64,000 bases of DNA from Roseovarius spongiae (GTDB taxonomy: Bacteria; Pseudomonadota; Alphaproteobacteria; Rhodobacterales; Rhodobacteraceae): the NCBI RefSeq assembly GCF_003651245.1, contig NZ_RAPE01000002.1:248001-312000 (forward strand), read 5' to 3'. Shown here piece after piece: positions 39,034 through 46,870 of the stretch. The stretch's first letter is position 1, and every line of letters starts with the position of its first letter. A model generated the notes under the pieces. The model worked only from the letters and a program-made list of their open reading frames with translations. It did no database searches and was not told the DNA's origin. The position numbers and the translations under genes were made by a program.

Positions 39034-39351
39034 CTATTGACTTTCGATTGCGATGGTCTGGCGCAATTCGCCGGTCGCGCGGTCGAAGATCAGCACCTCG
39101 TCTTCCGTCGTCACCACCGCGAACCAGTCGCCGCCTTGCGTGAAGGCCAGCGGCGCGGCCCCGTCGGGCAGGGCGATCGTCTCGGGCAGGTCGGGTGGTT
39201 CGGGGCCGAAAGCGTCCGAGAAGCGGGTGACAAACAGCACGACGATCACTATGAACCCGATCACCATCGTCGCGGTCAGTATGGTGACCAGCAGGCGCAG
39301 GTAGCGGACAAGCCCCGCATCGACCGGCTGGGGTTGAGGAGTGTCGTTCAT
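39034..39351 (-). CDS. Small membrane protein (DUF6476-like)
   Basis: 105-residue protein with one membrane helix (about residues 20-42, LLVTILTATMVIGFIVIVVLF) followed by a periplasmic domain with DGAAPLAFTQGGDWFAVVTTEDEVLIFDR and the ending LRQTIAIESQ. It resembles the DUF6476 family found beside RluA-type synthases in this group. The start codons of this gene and the divergent synthase overlap by two bases (TCATGG). Confidence 0.75.
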   Translation of the reverse strand: MNDTPQPQPVDAGLVRYLRLLVTILTATMVIGFIVIVVLFVTRFSDAFGPEPPDLPETIALPDGAAPLAFTQGGDWFAVVTTEDEVLIFDRATGELRQTIAIESQ

Positions 39352-40375
39352 GGAATCCACCATCCTGTCGGTCGAGATCGGGTCGGACCCGCCGCCGCGT
39401 CTTGATAAGGCACTCGCGCGCGATGCGCCAGAGGCCGCCGCGCTGTCGCGCACCCGGCTGGCGCGGCTCATCGCCGGCGGGCAGGTGACGCTGAACGGCG
39501 CTCCCGTCACCGATGTGAAGGCGCGCGTGGCGGCGGGCGATCGCGTCACTATCGCCGTGCCCGCACCCGAGCAGAGCCATATCGCGCCCGAGGACATCCC
39601 GCTCGCGGTGCTGCACGAGGATGACGACCTCATCGTCGTGGACAAGCCCGCCGGCATGGTGGTCCATCCCGCGCCCGGCACGCCCTCGGGCACGCTGGTC
39701 AATGCGCTTCTGCATCATTTCGGCGGGGACCTTTCGGGCGTGGGCGGGCAGGCGCGCCCCGGCATCGTGCATCGCATCGACAAGGACACCAGCGGGCTCC
39801 TGGTGGTGGCGAAATCCGACCGCGCGCATCATCGTCTCGCCGCGCAGTTCGCCGCCCACAGCGCCGAGCGGCGCTACCTCGCGCTCTGCCACGGCGTGCC
39901 CGACGCGGGCGATCCGCGCCTGCGGGGCCTGCGCGGCGTGAGTTTCGAACCGGGCGGCGTGCTGCGGATCGAGGCGCGGCTGGCGCGGCATCGCACCGAC
40001 CGGCAGAAGCAGGCGGTCTGCGACAGCGGCGGACGGCACGCGGTCACCCGCGCGCGTGTGGTCGATACCTTCGGCGCGCCCCCGGCCTGCGCGCTGCTGG
40101 AATGCCGGCTCGAAACCGGGCGAACGCACCAGATCCGGGTGCACATGGCCTATACCGGGCACGGGTTGATCGGCGACGCGGTTTATGGCGGGCGGCGACG
40201 GCTGCCGCAGCGCGCCCTGTCGACGGCGGCGATGGACGCCGTGCAGACGTTCCCGCGCCAGGCGCTGCATGCGGCCTCACTGGGCTTCGTTCACCCGCTG
40301 AGCGGGCAGATGATGCGGTTCACCTCGCCCCCGCCACAGGATATGGCCGATCTGATCGCGTCTCTCGGGGGCTGA
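39350..40375 (+). CDS. RluA family pseudouridine synthase (RluD-like)
   Basis: Converts specific uridines of rRNA to pseudouridine. The 341-residue product has an N-terminal S4 domain (LDKALARDAPEAAALSRTRLARLIAGGQVTLNG) and the catalytic HRIDKDTSGLLVVAK motif near residue 143 with the essential Asp. GRTHQIRVHMAYTGHGLIGD follows near 254. The S4 domain and length point to RluD-type (23S rRNA) activity, but the exact target is not certain. The start ATG at 39350 overlaps the divergent gene's start. Confidence 0.93.
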   Translation: MESTILSVEIGSDPPPRLDKALARDAPEAAALSRTRLARLIAGGQVTLNGAPVTDVKARVAAGDRVTIAVPAPEQSHIAPEDIPLAVLHEDDDLIVVDKPAGMVVHPAPGTPSGTLVNALLHHFGGDLSGVGGQARPGIVHRIDKDTSGLLVVAKSDRAHHRLAAQFAAHSAERRYLALCHGVPDAGDPRLRGLRGVSFEPGGVLRIEARLARHRTDRQKQAVCDSGGRHAVTRARVVDTFGAPPACALLECRLETGRTHQIRVHMAYTGHGLIGDAVYGGRRRLPQRALSTAAMDAVQTFPRQALHAASLGFVHPLSGQMMRFTSPPPQDMADLIASLGG

Positions 40376-40427
40376 GCGCACACGCGAAAGCACGGTTGTG
40401 TGAGCTTTCGTCGCAAATGTCGCAATC

Positions 40428-40453
40428 GGAACGAAACGCGATCATAAGGCGTT
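40428..40453 (+). promoter_or_regulatory. GGAAC-N17-CGTT motif upstream of rpoH
   Basis: GGAAC (40428-40432), a 17-bp spacer, CGTT (40450-40453). This is the form of EcfG-type (general stress) promoters in alphaproteobacteria. It lies 95 bp before the rpoH start. Many Rhodobacterales lack EcfG, so an alternative ECF factor or chance is possible. Confidence 0.35.
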
Positions 40454-40548
40454 AAGGTAGCAAGGCTATCCCACTTGTAAACAGCGTCATGGAGCCCTAG
40501 ATCAATGTTAAGGCCCGAAACATCCGGGCGTGTGGAGGTCACGAATAC

Positions 40549-41445
40549 ATGAGCAATTACGCAAATCTGCCGGCGCCGACGCCCGAGGGCGGGCTGAACC
40601 GCTACATGCAGGAAATCCGCAAGTTCCCGCTGCTCGAGCCGGAAGAGGAATACATGCTGGCCAAGCGCTGGGTCGAGGAGCAGGACACCGAGGCCGCGCA
40701 CAAGATGGTCACGTCCCATCTGCGGCTCGCGGCCAAGATCGCGATGGGCTATCGCGGCTACGGGCTGCCCCAGGCCGAGGTCATCTCCGAGGCCAATGTC
40801 GGCCTCATGCAGGCGGTCAAGCGGTTCGATCCCGACAAGGGGTTCCGCCTTGCAACCTACGCGATGTGGTGGATCCGCGCGTCGATCCAGGAATACGTCC
40901 TGCGTTCGTGGAGCCTGGTCAAGCTGGGCACCACTTCGGCGCAGAAAAAGCTGTTCTTCAACCTGCGCAAGGCCAAGAACAAGATCGGCGCGCTCGAGGA
41001 TGGCGATCTGCGCCCGGAGAACGTGCGCGAGATCGCCAATCAGCTTGGCGTGACCGAGGACGAGGTCATCTCGATGAACCGGCGCATGTCAGGCGGCGAC
41101 GCCTCGCTCAACGCCACGGTCGGCGCCGAGGGCGAGGGCACCATGCAGTGGCAGGACTGGCTCGAGGACGAGGACGCCGACCAGGCCAGCGACTACGAGG
41201 CGCGCGACGAGCTCGAGGCGCGCCGCGAGATGCTGGCCGAGGCGATGGACGTTCTGAACGACCGCGAAAAGGACATCCTGACCCAGCGCCGCCTCAGCGA
41301 CCAGGCTGTCACGCTCGAGGAACTGAGCGGCCAGTATGACGTCAGCCGCGAACGCATCCGCCAGATCGAGGTGCGCGCCTTCGAGAAACTGCAGAAACGC
41401 ATGCGCGCCCTGGCGCAGGAGAAAGGCATGCTCGCCGACGCATGA
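40549..41445 (+). CDS. rpoH: Heat-shock sigma factor RpoH
   Basis: Alternative sigma factor for chaperone and protease genes. The product is 298 residues. Region 2 shows SHLRLAAKIAMGYRGYGLP and FRLATYAMWWIRASIQEYVLRSWSLVKLGTT split over residues 57-125, and region 4 shows SGQYDVSRERIRQIEVRAFEKL near 262. The N-terminus LPAPTPEGGLNRYMQEIRKF resembles the RpoH-I paralog of Rhodobacter. A GC-rich hairpin follows the stop. Confidence 0.96.
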   Translation: MSNYANLPAPTPEGGLNRYMQEIRKFPLLEPEEEYMLAKRWVEEQDTEAAHKMVTSHLRLAAKIAMGYRGYGLPQAEVISEANVGLMQAVKRFDPDKGFRLATYAMWWIRASIQEYVLRSWSLVKLGTTSAQKKLFFNLRKAKNKIGALEDGDLRPENVREIANQLGVTEDEVISMNRRMSGGDASLNATVGAEGEGTMQWQDWLEDEDADQASDYEARDELEARREMLAEAMDVLNDREKDILTQRRLSDQAVTLEELSGQYDVSRERIRQIEVRAFEKLQKRMRALAQEKGMLADA

Positions 41446-41448
41446 CGC

Positions 41449-41471
41449 CGCCGCGCCATCTTGGCGCGGCG
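41449..41471 (+). terminator. Hairpin after rpoH
   Basis: CGCCGCGCCA, loop TCT, TGGCGCGGCG: a perfect 10-bp stem directly after the rpoH stop. No T-run follows, so it may act as a 3'-end stabiliser rather than a full terminator. Confidence 0.45.
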
Positions 41472-41518
41472 CGCGAAACGCGCTAAGCCCTTGCCGAGAG
41501 ATCGGGAGGGGCTTTGCC

Positions 41519-42577
41519 ATGCGCGTTGCGATGCGGACCAAGCGGCTGGCGCGTGCGTGGCGCCTGTGCCTCGCGGGGGCGCTGCTGATCGCGCTTGCGG
41601 CCTGTGCGGCGCGCGAGGCGGCGCAATACGCCGCCCCCGTCCCCGGCGCGACCCTGCAACCGATCTATGTCGCGACCGAGCGCGCGCTCGACCGGACGGG
41701 GCCGTTCTTCGGCAACAAGCGCCCCGGCAAGGTCAACTTCTTCCGCAACACGATCTCGGTGCCGCCCACGCACACGCCCGGCACGATCTCATGGCCCGAG
41801 GGCGAGGCCGACGCCGCGACCGATTTCGTCGTCGCCGACACGCGCATCTTCGAGGGCGTCGGGCAGATGGTGGCGGACATCCGCGCCCATCGAAGCGGCG
41901 ATGAAACGCTGGTCTACGTGCATGGCTACAACAACACCCTGTCGGACGTGATGTATCGCCTGGCCCAGATCCAGACCGATTTCGACACCGGCATGCCCGC
42001 GGTCGCCTTTTCCTGGCAGTCGGCGGGGGATCCGCGCGGCTATGTCTATGACCGCGACAGCGTGCTTTATGCGCGCGACGACATGGAGGCGCTGCTCAAC
42101 GCGCTCACCGCGGCTCCGGGCGAGAAGGTGTTCCTGCTGGCGCATTCGATGGGGGCGCACCTGACGATGGAGGTGCTGCGCCAGGCGGCGCTGCGCGGCA
42201 ACCGCCGATTGCTGAACCGGATCAGCGGCGTGACGCTGATGTCGCCGGATATCGACCCGGACCTGTTTCGCCAGCAGGCCGAGGCGATCGGGCATCTTCC
42301 GCAGCCCTTCGTCATCTTCGTGTCGCGCCAGGACCGGGCGCTGTCGCTCGCCGGTTTCCTGACCGGGCGCAAGCCGCGCCTTGGCGTGATCGACAGCGCG
42401 CAGAGCGTCGCGGGTCTTGACGTGCAGGTGATCGATTTCACCGCGCTGGGCGACGGCGAGGGACTCAACCACATGACGCCGGTGTCCTCTCCGCAGGCGG
42501 TGAGCGCGCTACGCGGGTTGCTCGCGCAGCGGCAAACGCCGCCAACCGGGCTCGGGCGGTATCTCGTGCTCGAGTGA
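41519..42577 (+). CDS. Alpha/beta hydrolase lipoprotein (DUF900 type)
   Basis: 352-residue protein with an N-terminal lipoprotein signal (LAGALLIALAAC, lipobox LAAC). The hydrolase core shows ETLVYVHGYNNTLSDVMYRLAQ near residue 126 and the nucleophile elbow LLAHSMGAH near 205. This fits the DUF900/alpha-beta hydrolase family of unknown substrate. It is probably in the outer membrane or periplasm. The ribosome site is GGGAGGGG. Confidence 0.88.
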   Translation: MRVAMRTKRLARAWRLCLAGALLIALAACAAREAAQYAAPVPGATLQPIYVATERALDRTGPFFGNKRPGKVNFFRNTISVPPTHTPGTISWPEGEADAATDFVVADTRIFEGVGQMVADIRAHRSGDETLVYVHGYNNTLSDVMYRLAQIQTDFDTGMPAVAFSWQSAGDPRGYVYDRDSVLYARDDMEALLNALTAAPGEKVFLLAHSMGAHLTMEVLRQAALRGNRRLLNRISGVTLMSPDIDPDLFRQQAEAIGHLPQPFVIFVSRQDRALSLAGFLTGRKPRLGVIDSAQSVAGLDVQVIDFTALGDGEGLNHMTPVSSPQAVSALRGLLAQRQTPPTGLGRYLVLE

Positions 42578-42642
42578 GCGCCGCAGCCCTTGGCAAGCGC
42601 CGCCGCGATGCCTAGCTTTGATGCAGCAGCAGGAGGCGTGAC

Positions 42643-42909
42643 ATGGCCGGTGGATGGGCGCGCGACGGCGCGGTGCATGAACAGATCGAGGCTTCGATCG
42701 AGGATGAGCTCGCGCGCATGAAGCAGCGCCCGCTCGAGGGCGAGAGCCTGACCCATTGCGCCGAATGCGACGAGCCGATCCCCGAGAAGCGCCGCACCGC
42801 GCTGCCGGGCGTGAAGCTCTGCTTGGACTGCGCCTCGGAGCGCGATGGTCGCACTGCAGAGCGCGGAGGCATCAACCGGCGGGGATCGAAGGACAGCCAG
42901 CTTAAGTAG
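42643..42909 (+). CDS. DksA/TraR-type C4 zinc finger protein
   Basis: 88-residue protein. The DksA/TraR zinc finger is formed by HCAECDEPIPEKRRTALPGV and then CLDCASER, i.e. CxxC-x17-CxxC. The N-terminal half is helical. Such short TraR/YbiI-like proteins bind RNA polymerase or are of unknown role. It starts 65 bp after the hydrolase gene. Confidence 0.86.
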   Translation: MAGGWARDGAVHEQIEASIEDELARMKQRPLEGESLTHCAECDEPIPEKRRTALPGVKLCLDCASERDGRTAERGGINRRGSKDSQLK

Positions 42910-42963
42910 CGCCGCCTGCCCCGACAGGGCCCGTTAATGCAGGTCGCGCGCGGGCCGATCAGT

Positions 42964-42992
42964 CCGGCATTGGATATTTGAAGCAAGAAGAA
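42964..42992 (+). repeat. Intergenic repeat element, copy C
   Basis: CCGGCATTGGATATTTG, then AAGCAAGAAGAA. It is paired with copy D in inverted orientation, 23 bp apart, so that AGCAAGAAGAAG and CTTCTTCTTGCT can form a 12-bp stem. The pair lies between convergent genes (zinc finger and pepF) and could act as a bidirectional terminator. Confidence 0.65.
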
Positions 42993-43015
42993 GGTCCAGA
43001 GCGGGGTCCGACCTC

Positions 43016-43043
43016 TTCTTCTTGCTCCCGATATCCCCGCCGG
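43016..43043 (-). repeat. Intergenic repeat element, copy D
   Basis: Minus-strand copy reading CCGGCGGGGATATCGG then GAGCAAGAAGAA. See copy C for the inverted arrangement. Confidence 0.65.
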
Positions 43044-43064
43044 TGCATGAAGTCTCTTGCGCGC

Positions 43065-44885
43065 TCAGTCCTCCATCGCCTCCAGCTCGTCGATCATTCC
43101 CTCGATCATCGACAGCCCCTTGTCCCAGAACTTCGGGTCTGAAGCATCCAGGCCGAAGGGCGCGAGGAGGTCGGAGTGGTGCTTGGAGCCGCCGGCCTTC
43201 AGCATGTCGAAATACTTGTCCTGGAACCCGTCGGGGTTTTCCTCGTAGACCGCGTAGAGCGCGTTCACGAGGCCGTCGCCGAAGGCATATGCATAGACAT
43301 AAAACGGCGAATGGACGAAATGCGGGATATAGGCCCAGAAGGTTTCGTACCCCTCCATGAAATCGAAGGCGGGGCCAAGCGATTCGGCCTGCACCGACAT
43401 CCAGAGCGCGTTGATGTCGTCGGGGGTGAGTTCCCCGCCGCGCCGCGCCGCGTGCAGCTTGCACTCGAAGTCGTAGAACGCGATCTGGCGCACGACCGTG
43501 TTGATCATGTCCTCGACCTTGCCGGCGAGCAGCACCTTGCGCTCGGCGTCGTTGGCCGCGGCGGCCAGCAGCTTGCGGAAGGTCAGCATCTCGCCGAAGA
43601 CGCTCGCCGTTTCGGCCAGGGTGAGGGGGGTGGAGCTCAGCAGTTCGCCCTGATCGGCGGCGAGCACCTGGTGCACGCCGTGGCCCAGCTCATGCGCGAG
43701 CGTCATCACGTCGCGCGGTTTTCCGAGGTAGTTCAGCATCACGTAGGGGTGGACCGTCGTGACCGTGGGGTGGGCGAAGGCGCCCGGCGCCTTGCCGGGT
43801 TTCACGCCCGCGTCGATCCAGCCGCGCTCGAAGAACGGCTCGGCGAGGTCGGCCATGCGCGCATCGAAGCCGCTATAGGCGTCCATCACCGTGGCGCGGG
43901 CGGCGTCCCAGCCAATGATGCGGGTTTCCTCCATCGGCAGCGGCGCGTTGCGGTCCCAGACCTGCATCCGGTCAAGCCCGAGCCATTTGCGTTTCAGTTC
44001 GTAATAGCGATGGCTGAGCCGGGGATAGGCGGCGACGACCGCGTCGCGCAGCGCCTCGACCACCTCGGGTTCGACGTCGTTGCTCAGGTGCCGCCCGGTC
44101 TGCGCGGTGGGCATCCCGCGCCAGCGGTCGATGACCTCTTTTTCCTTGGCGGCGGTGTTGTGGACGCGCGCGAAGGTGCGGATGTTCTCGCCGAAGACGC
44201 GGGCGAGCTCGCGGCAGGCGGCCTCGCGCTTGGCGCGGTCCTGTTCGGTCAGCAGGTTCAGCGCGCCCTCGATGTTGAGCGTCTCGCCGTCGACCTCGAA
44301 GTCGAGCCCGGCGATGGTTTCGTCAAAGAGCCGCTCCCAGGCGTCGCCGACGACGCCGAGATCGTGCAGGAATTTCTCGAGCTCGTCGCTGAGCTGGTAG
44401 GGCTTCATCTTGCGGATGCGCTCGAGCACGGGCCGGTAGCGGGCGAGGTCCGGGTTCTGCGCCAGCCGCCGCTCCAGGTGGTCGTCCTCGAGCCGGTTCA
44501 GCTCGAGCGTGAAGAACACCAGCGGCGTGGTGTAGGTGGTTATCTTCTCCTGGCAGTCGGAGAGGAACTTGGCGCGCTCCGCGTCGGTGGTGCGCTGGTG
44601 ATAACGCAGCCCGGCAAAGGACATGATGCGCCCGGCGACGGTGCTGATCGCCTCGTCCCGGCGGATGCACTCAAGCAGCCCCTCGGCGTCCAGATCGGCC
44701 AGCTTGCCCTCGTAATCGGTTGCAAAGCTCTCGCAGGCCTCTTCCAGCCAGTCGAGGTCGCGCTTGAGTTCGGGCGCGTCGGGCGCGGCGTAGAGGTCGC
44801 TCAGGTCCCATTCCGGCAGCTTGCCGAGGTCGCGCGCGCCCCCTTCGTCTGCGGCGTCAAGGGCGGGGCGGGGCATATGGGTCAT
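43065..44885 (-). CDS. pepF: M3 family oligoendopeptidase PepF
   Basis: Zinc metallopeptidase that cleaves short peptides in the cytoplasm. The product is 606 residues. The zinc motif HELGHGVHQ lies near residue 395 and the N-terminal WDLSDLYAAPDAPELKRDL is typical of the PepF/M3B group. The C-terminus shows FVHSPFYVYAYAFGDGLVNALY. The ATG at 44885 is well placed. No signal peptide is seen. Confidence 0.94.
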   Translation of the reverse strand: MTHMPRPALDAADEGGARDLGKLPEWDLSDLYAAPDAPELKRDLDWLEEACESFATDYEGKLADLDAEGLLECIRRDEAISTVAGRIMSFAGLRYHQRTTDAERAKFLSDCQEKITTYTTPLVFFTLELNRLEDDHLERRLAQNPDLARYRPVLERIRKMKPYQLSDELEKFLHDLGVVGDAWERLFDETIAGLDFEVDGETLNIEGALNLLTEQDRAKREAACRELARVFGENIRTFARVHNTAAKEKEVIDRWRGMPTAQTGRHLSNDVEPEVVEALRDAVVAAYPRLSHRYYELKRKWLGLDRMQVWDRNAPLPMEETRIIGWDAARATVMDAYSGFDARMADLAEPFFERGWIDAGVKPGKAPGAFAHPTVTTVHPYVMLNYLGKPRDVMTLAHELGHGVHQVLAADQGELLSSTPLTLAETASVFGEMLTFRKLLAAAANDAERKVLLAGKVEDMINTVVRQIAFYDFECKLHAARRGGELTPDDINALWMSVQAESLGPAFDFMEGYETFWAYIPHFVHSPFYVYAYAFGDGLVNALYAVYEENPDGFQDKYFDMLKAGGSKHHSDLLAPFGLDASDPKFWDKGLSMIEGMIDELEAMED

Positions 44886-44960
44886 GATGGTCTCCGGTTC
44901 GGGGCTCGGGCCTCACACATAGGGGCGTGCGGGCCGAGGCTCAAGCGGGGAAGGCGCGCA

Positions 44961-45902
44961 TCATTGCCGCGCGGCGGCGTCGAAGCGCGCGCAGATCGCG
45001 TCGAACAGGTCTTCGCGCACCTCCGGGCCTTCCATCAGCACCTCGTGGCGTGCGCCGGGAAAGCGGAGCAGCCGACCGTCCGGCCAGCGATCCATGCGGT
45101 CCTCAATGCGGGCGACATCGACGATATCTTCCTCGTCGCCGATGGCGGTCACGCAGGGCAGTTCGGGCGAGGGCAGGCGCGCCAGCGCGCGGCATTCGGT
45201 CAGCGCCTCGTAAAGCCAGCGCAGGGTGGGGCCGCCGAGCCCGAGTTCGGGGTGCGCGCGGGCCTGGTCGATCATGTATTGATACATCTGGCTGTCGCTG
45301 GTCAGCTTGTTGGTCTCGAAGGGTTCGTGCAGCACGTAGTTCTCCGGGCCGCCGCCGGGCGCATACATGTGCCCAAAGCCGAGCCGGCTGCCGCCGCAGG
45401 ACAAGGCCCAGGCCAGCGGGCGCAGCGGCGGCTCGATCCGGATGCCCCACATCGGGCCGGTGAAGGCGCAGGCGGCGGCCGGCAGTCCGTCGATCAGCGC
45501 GCGCAGCCCGATGCAGCCGCCCATCGAATGCGCGAGCAGATGGAGCGGGCGCGCCGCCCCGAGCGCCTCCGCCGCCCCGAGCATCGCGGCGACGTCATAT
45601 TGATAGTCCGCGAAGTCGCGCACGTAGCCTGCCATCGCATCCTCGCCCAGCCTGTCGGCAAGGCCCTGGCCGCGCCAGTCGACCGCCAGCGTGGCGTAGC
45701 CCCGCGCCCCTAGATCACGCGCGGTGCGGCCGTATTTCTCGATATATTCGGTGCGCCCGGGGAACAGCAGGACAGTGCCGGCCGCGCCCTCGCGCGGCCA
45801 GTGTCCGACGCGGATGCGCACCCCGTCCGCGCCCGTCGCCCAGACCGCCCGACCACCCGGCGGGCCATCGTCGATGTCGGCGAGGAAGGGCGCGCTTTCC
45901 AA
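44961..45902 (-). CDS. Alpha/beta hydrolase (lysophospholipase-like)
   Basis: 313-residue serine hydrolase. TVLLFPGRTEYIEKYGRTARDL near residue 43 gives the oxyanion region, and LLAHSMGGCIGLRAL near 122 gives the nucleophile elbow. DWRGQGLADR and the late His (GARHEVLMEG) complete the triad pattern of PldB-like lysophospholipases or monoacylglycerol lipases. The start appears to be TTG at 45902, 5 bp after the stop of the SCP2 gene upstream on this strand; there is no ATG or GTG near, so coupling to SCP2 is likely. Confidence 0.88.
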   Translation of the reverse strand: MESAPFLADIDDGPPGGRAVWATGADGVRIRVGHWPREGAAGTVLLFPGRTEYIEKYGRTARDLGARGYATLAVDWRGQGLADRLGEDAMAGYVRDFADYQYDVAAMLGAAEALGAARPLHLLAHSMGGCIGLRALIDGLPAAACAFTGPMWGIRIEPPLRPLAWALSCGGSRLGFGHMYAPGGGPENYVLHEPFETNKLTSDSQMYQYMIDQARAHPELGLGGPTLRWLYEALTECRALARLPSPELPCVTAIGDEEDIVDVARIEDRMDRWPDGRLLRFPGARHEVLMEGPEVREDLFDAICARFDAAARQ

Positions 45903-45907
45903 CGGAC

Positions 45908-46198
45908 TCAGGACAGTACGCTGCCCAGCTTCATGGCCATGCCCATGTCGCCGTCGACGGTGAGCTTGCCGCTCATGAAGGCGGCGGTCGCGTCGAGATC
46001 GCCGGAGAGGATCGACTGGAACGTGTCGGCGTCCGCGGTCAGGGTCACGTCGGTTTCGCCGTCCCCTGCATGCGCGCCGTTCTCGTCGATCACGACGGCG
46101 CCTTCGCCCTCGATCACGAACTTGGCGCTTCCGTCGAAGGACTGGCCCTGCATCTTCTCGTTCAGGGCGGTCACGGCCCCGGTCACAACTTCGCTCAT
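45908..46198 (-). CDS. SCP2 sterol-binding domain protein
   Basis: 96-residue single-domain SCP2 protein from ATG 46198. The lipid-binding fold is indicated by FVIEGEGAVVIDENG and DVTLTADADTFQSILSGDLD, with AFMSGKLTVDGDMGMAMKLG near the end. Such proteins bind acyl or isoprenoid lipids. The lysophospholipase-like gene follows within 5 bp, so lipid handling is a fair joint inference. Confidence 0.9.
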   Translation of the reverse strand: MSEVVTGAVTALNEKMQGQSFDGSAKFVIEGEGAVVIDENGAHAGDGETDVTLTADADTFQSILSGDLDATAAFMSGKLTVDGDMGMAMKLGSVLS

Positions 46199-46248
46199 CA
46201 AGGTATCCTTTCTGTCATCTTCGGCGGGAAGGGGTTTGATTTCCGGCC

Positions 46249-46836
46249 ATGCACGCTAAACTCATGCTTGTTATGATCGCTGATCGCCTCAATCTCAACA
46301 CTACCGTGGCGGCACTTGCCGCGCTGCTGCTGTTTTCGCTGCCTGCGGCGGCGTTGGACCAGGGCAAGCTCGACAAGCTTTACGGGGAATTGGGCCACGC
46401 GGATGCGGATGCGGCGCAGCGGATCGCCGCCGATATCCAGCTCGAGCAGTCGAAATCCGGCTCGCCCTCGATGGATTTGCTGCTGAAACGCGGGCGCGAC
46501 GCGATCGAGACCGGCGACACGGGCGCCGCGATCGAGCATCTGACGGCGCTTGTCGATCATGCGCCGGGTTTCGCCGATGGCTGGCACGCGCGCGCCATCG
46601 CCTACGCGCGGGCGGAACTCTACGGTCCGGCGCTCGGGGATCTGGAACGCGCGCTCGCGCTCAACCCCCGACATTTCGACGCCATCGCGTCGCTCGGGGC
46701 GCTGCTGCACGAGGTCGGGTATGACGATCTCGCCCGCGCGGCCTATGCGCGGGTTCTGGACATTCACCCGCATTTCGAGGATGTCGCCTTGATGCTGGAG
46801 TCTCTCGACGCCGAGACCGGCGGTTCCGACATCTGA
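46249..46836 (+). CDS. Exported TPR repeat protein
   Basis: 195-residue protein with an N-terminal signal or anchor (VAALAALLLFSLPAAALDQ, cleavage near residue 35). Two or three TPR motifs follow, with MDLLLKRGRDAIETGDTGAAIEHL, DGWHARAIAYARAELYGPALGDLERAL and SLGALLHEVGYDDLARAAYARVL. Probably a periplasmic scaffold. ATG 46264 is an alternative start. It is divergent from the SCP2 gene with 50 bp between. Confidence 0.85.
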   Translation: MHAKLMLVMIADRLNLNTTVAALAALLLFSLPAAALDQGKLDKLYGELGHADADAAQRIAADIQLEQSKSGSPSMDLLLKRGRDAIETGDTGAAIEHLTALVDHAPGFADGWHARAIAYARAELYGPALGDLERALALNPRHFDAIASLGALLHEVGYDDLARAAYARVLDIHPHFEDVALMLESLDAETGGSDI

Positions 46837-46870
46837 ACCGCGTCACCAGGAACGACACGGGAGCAGGCCA

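Noticed and set aside
43176..45713. 845-codon plus-strand frame opposite pepF and the hydrolase
   Set aside because: Antisense shadow; pepF carries HELGHGVHQ and other real motifs on the minus strand.
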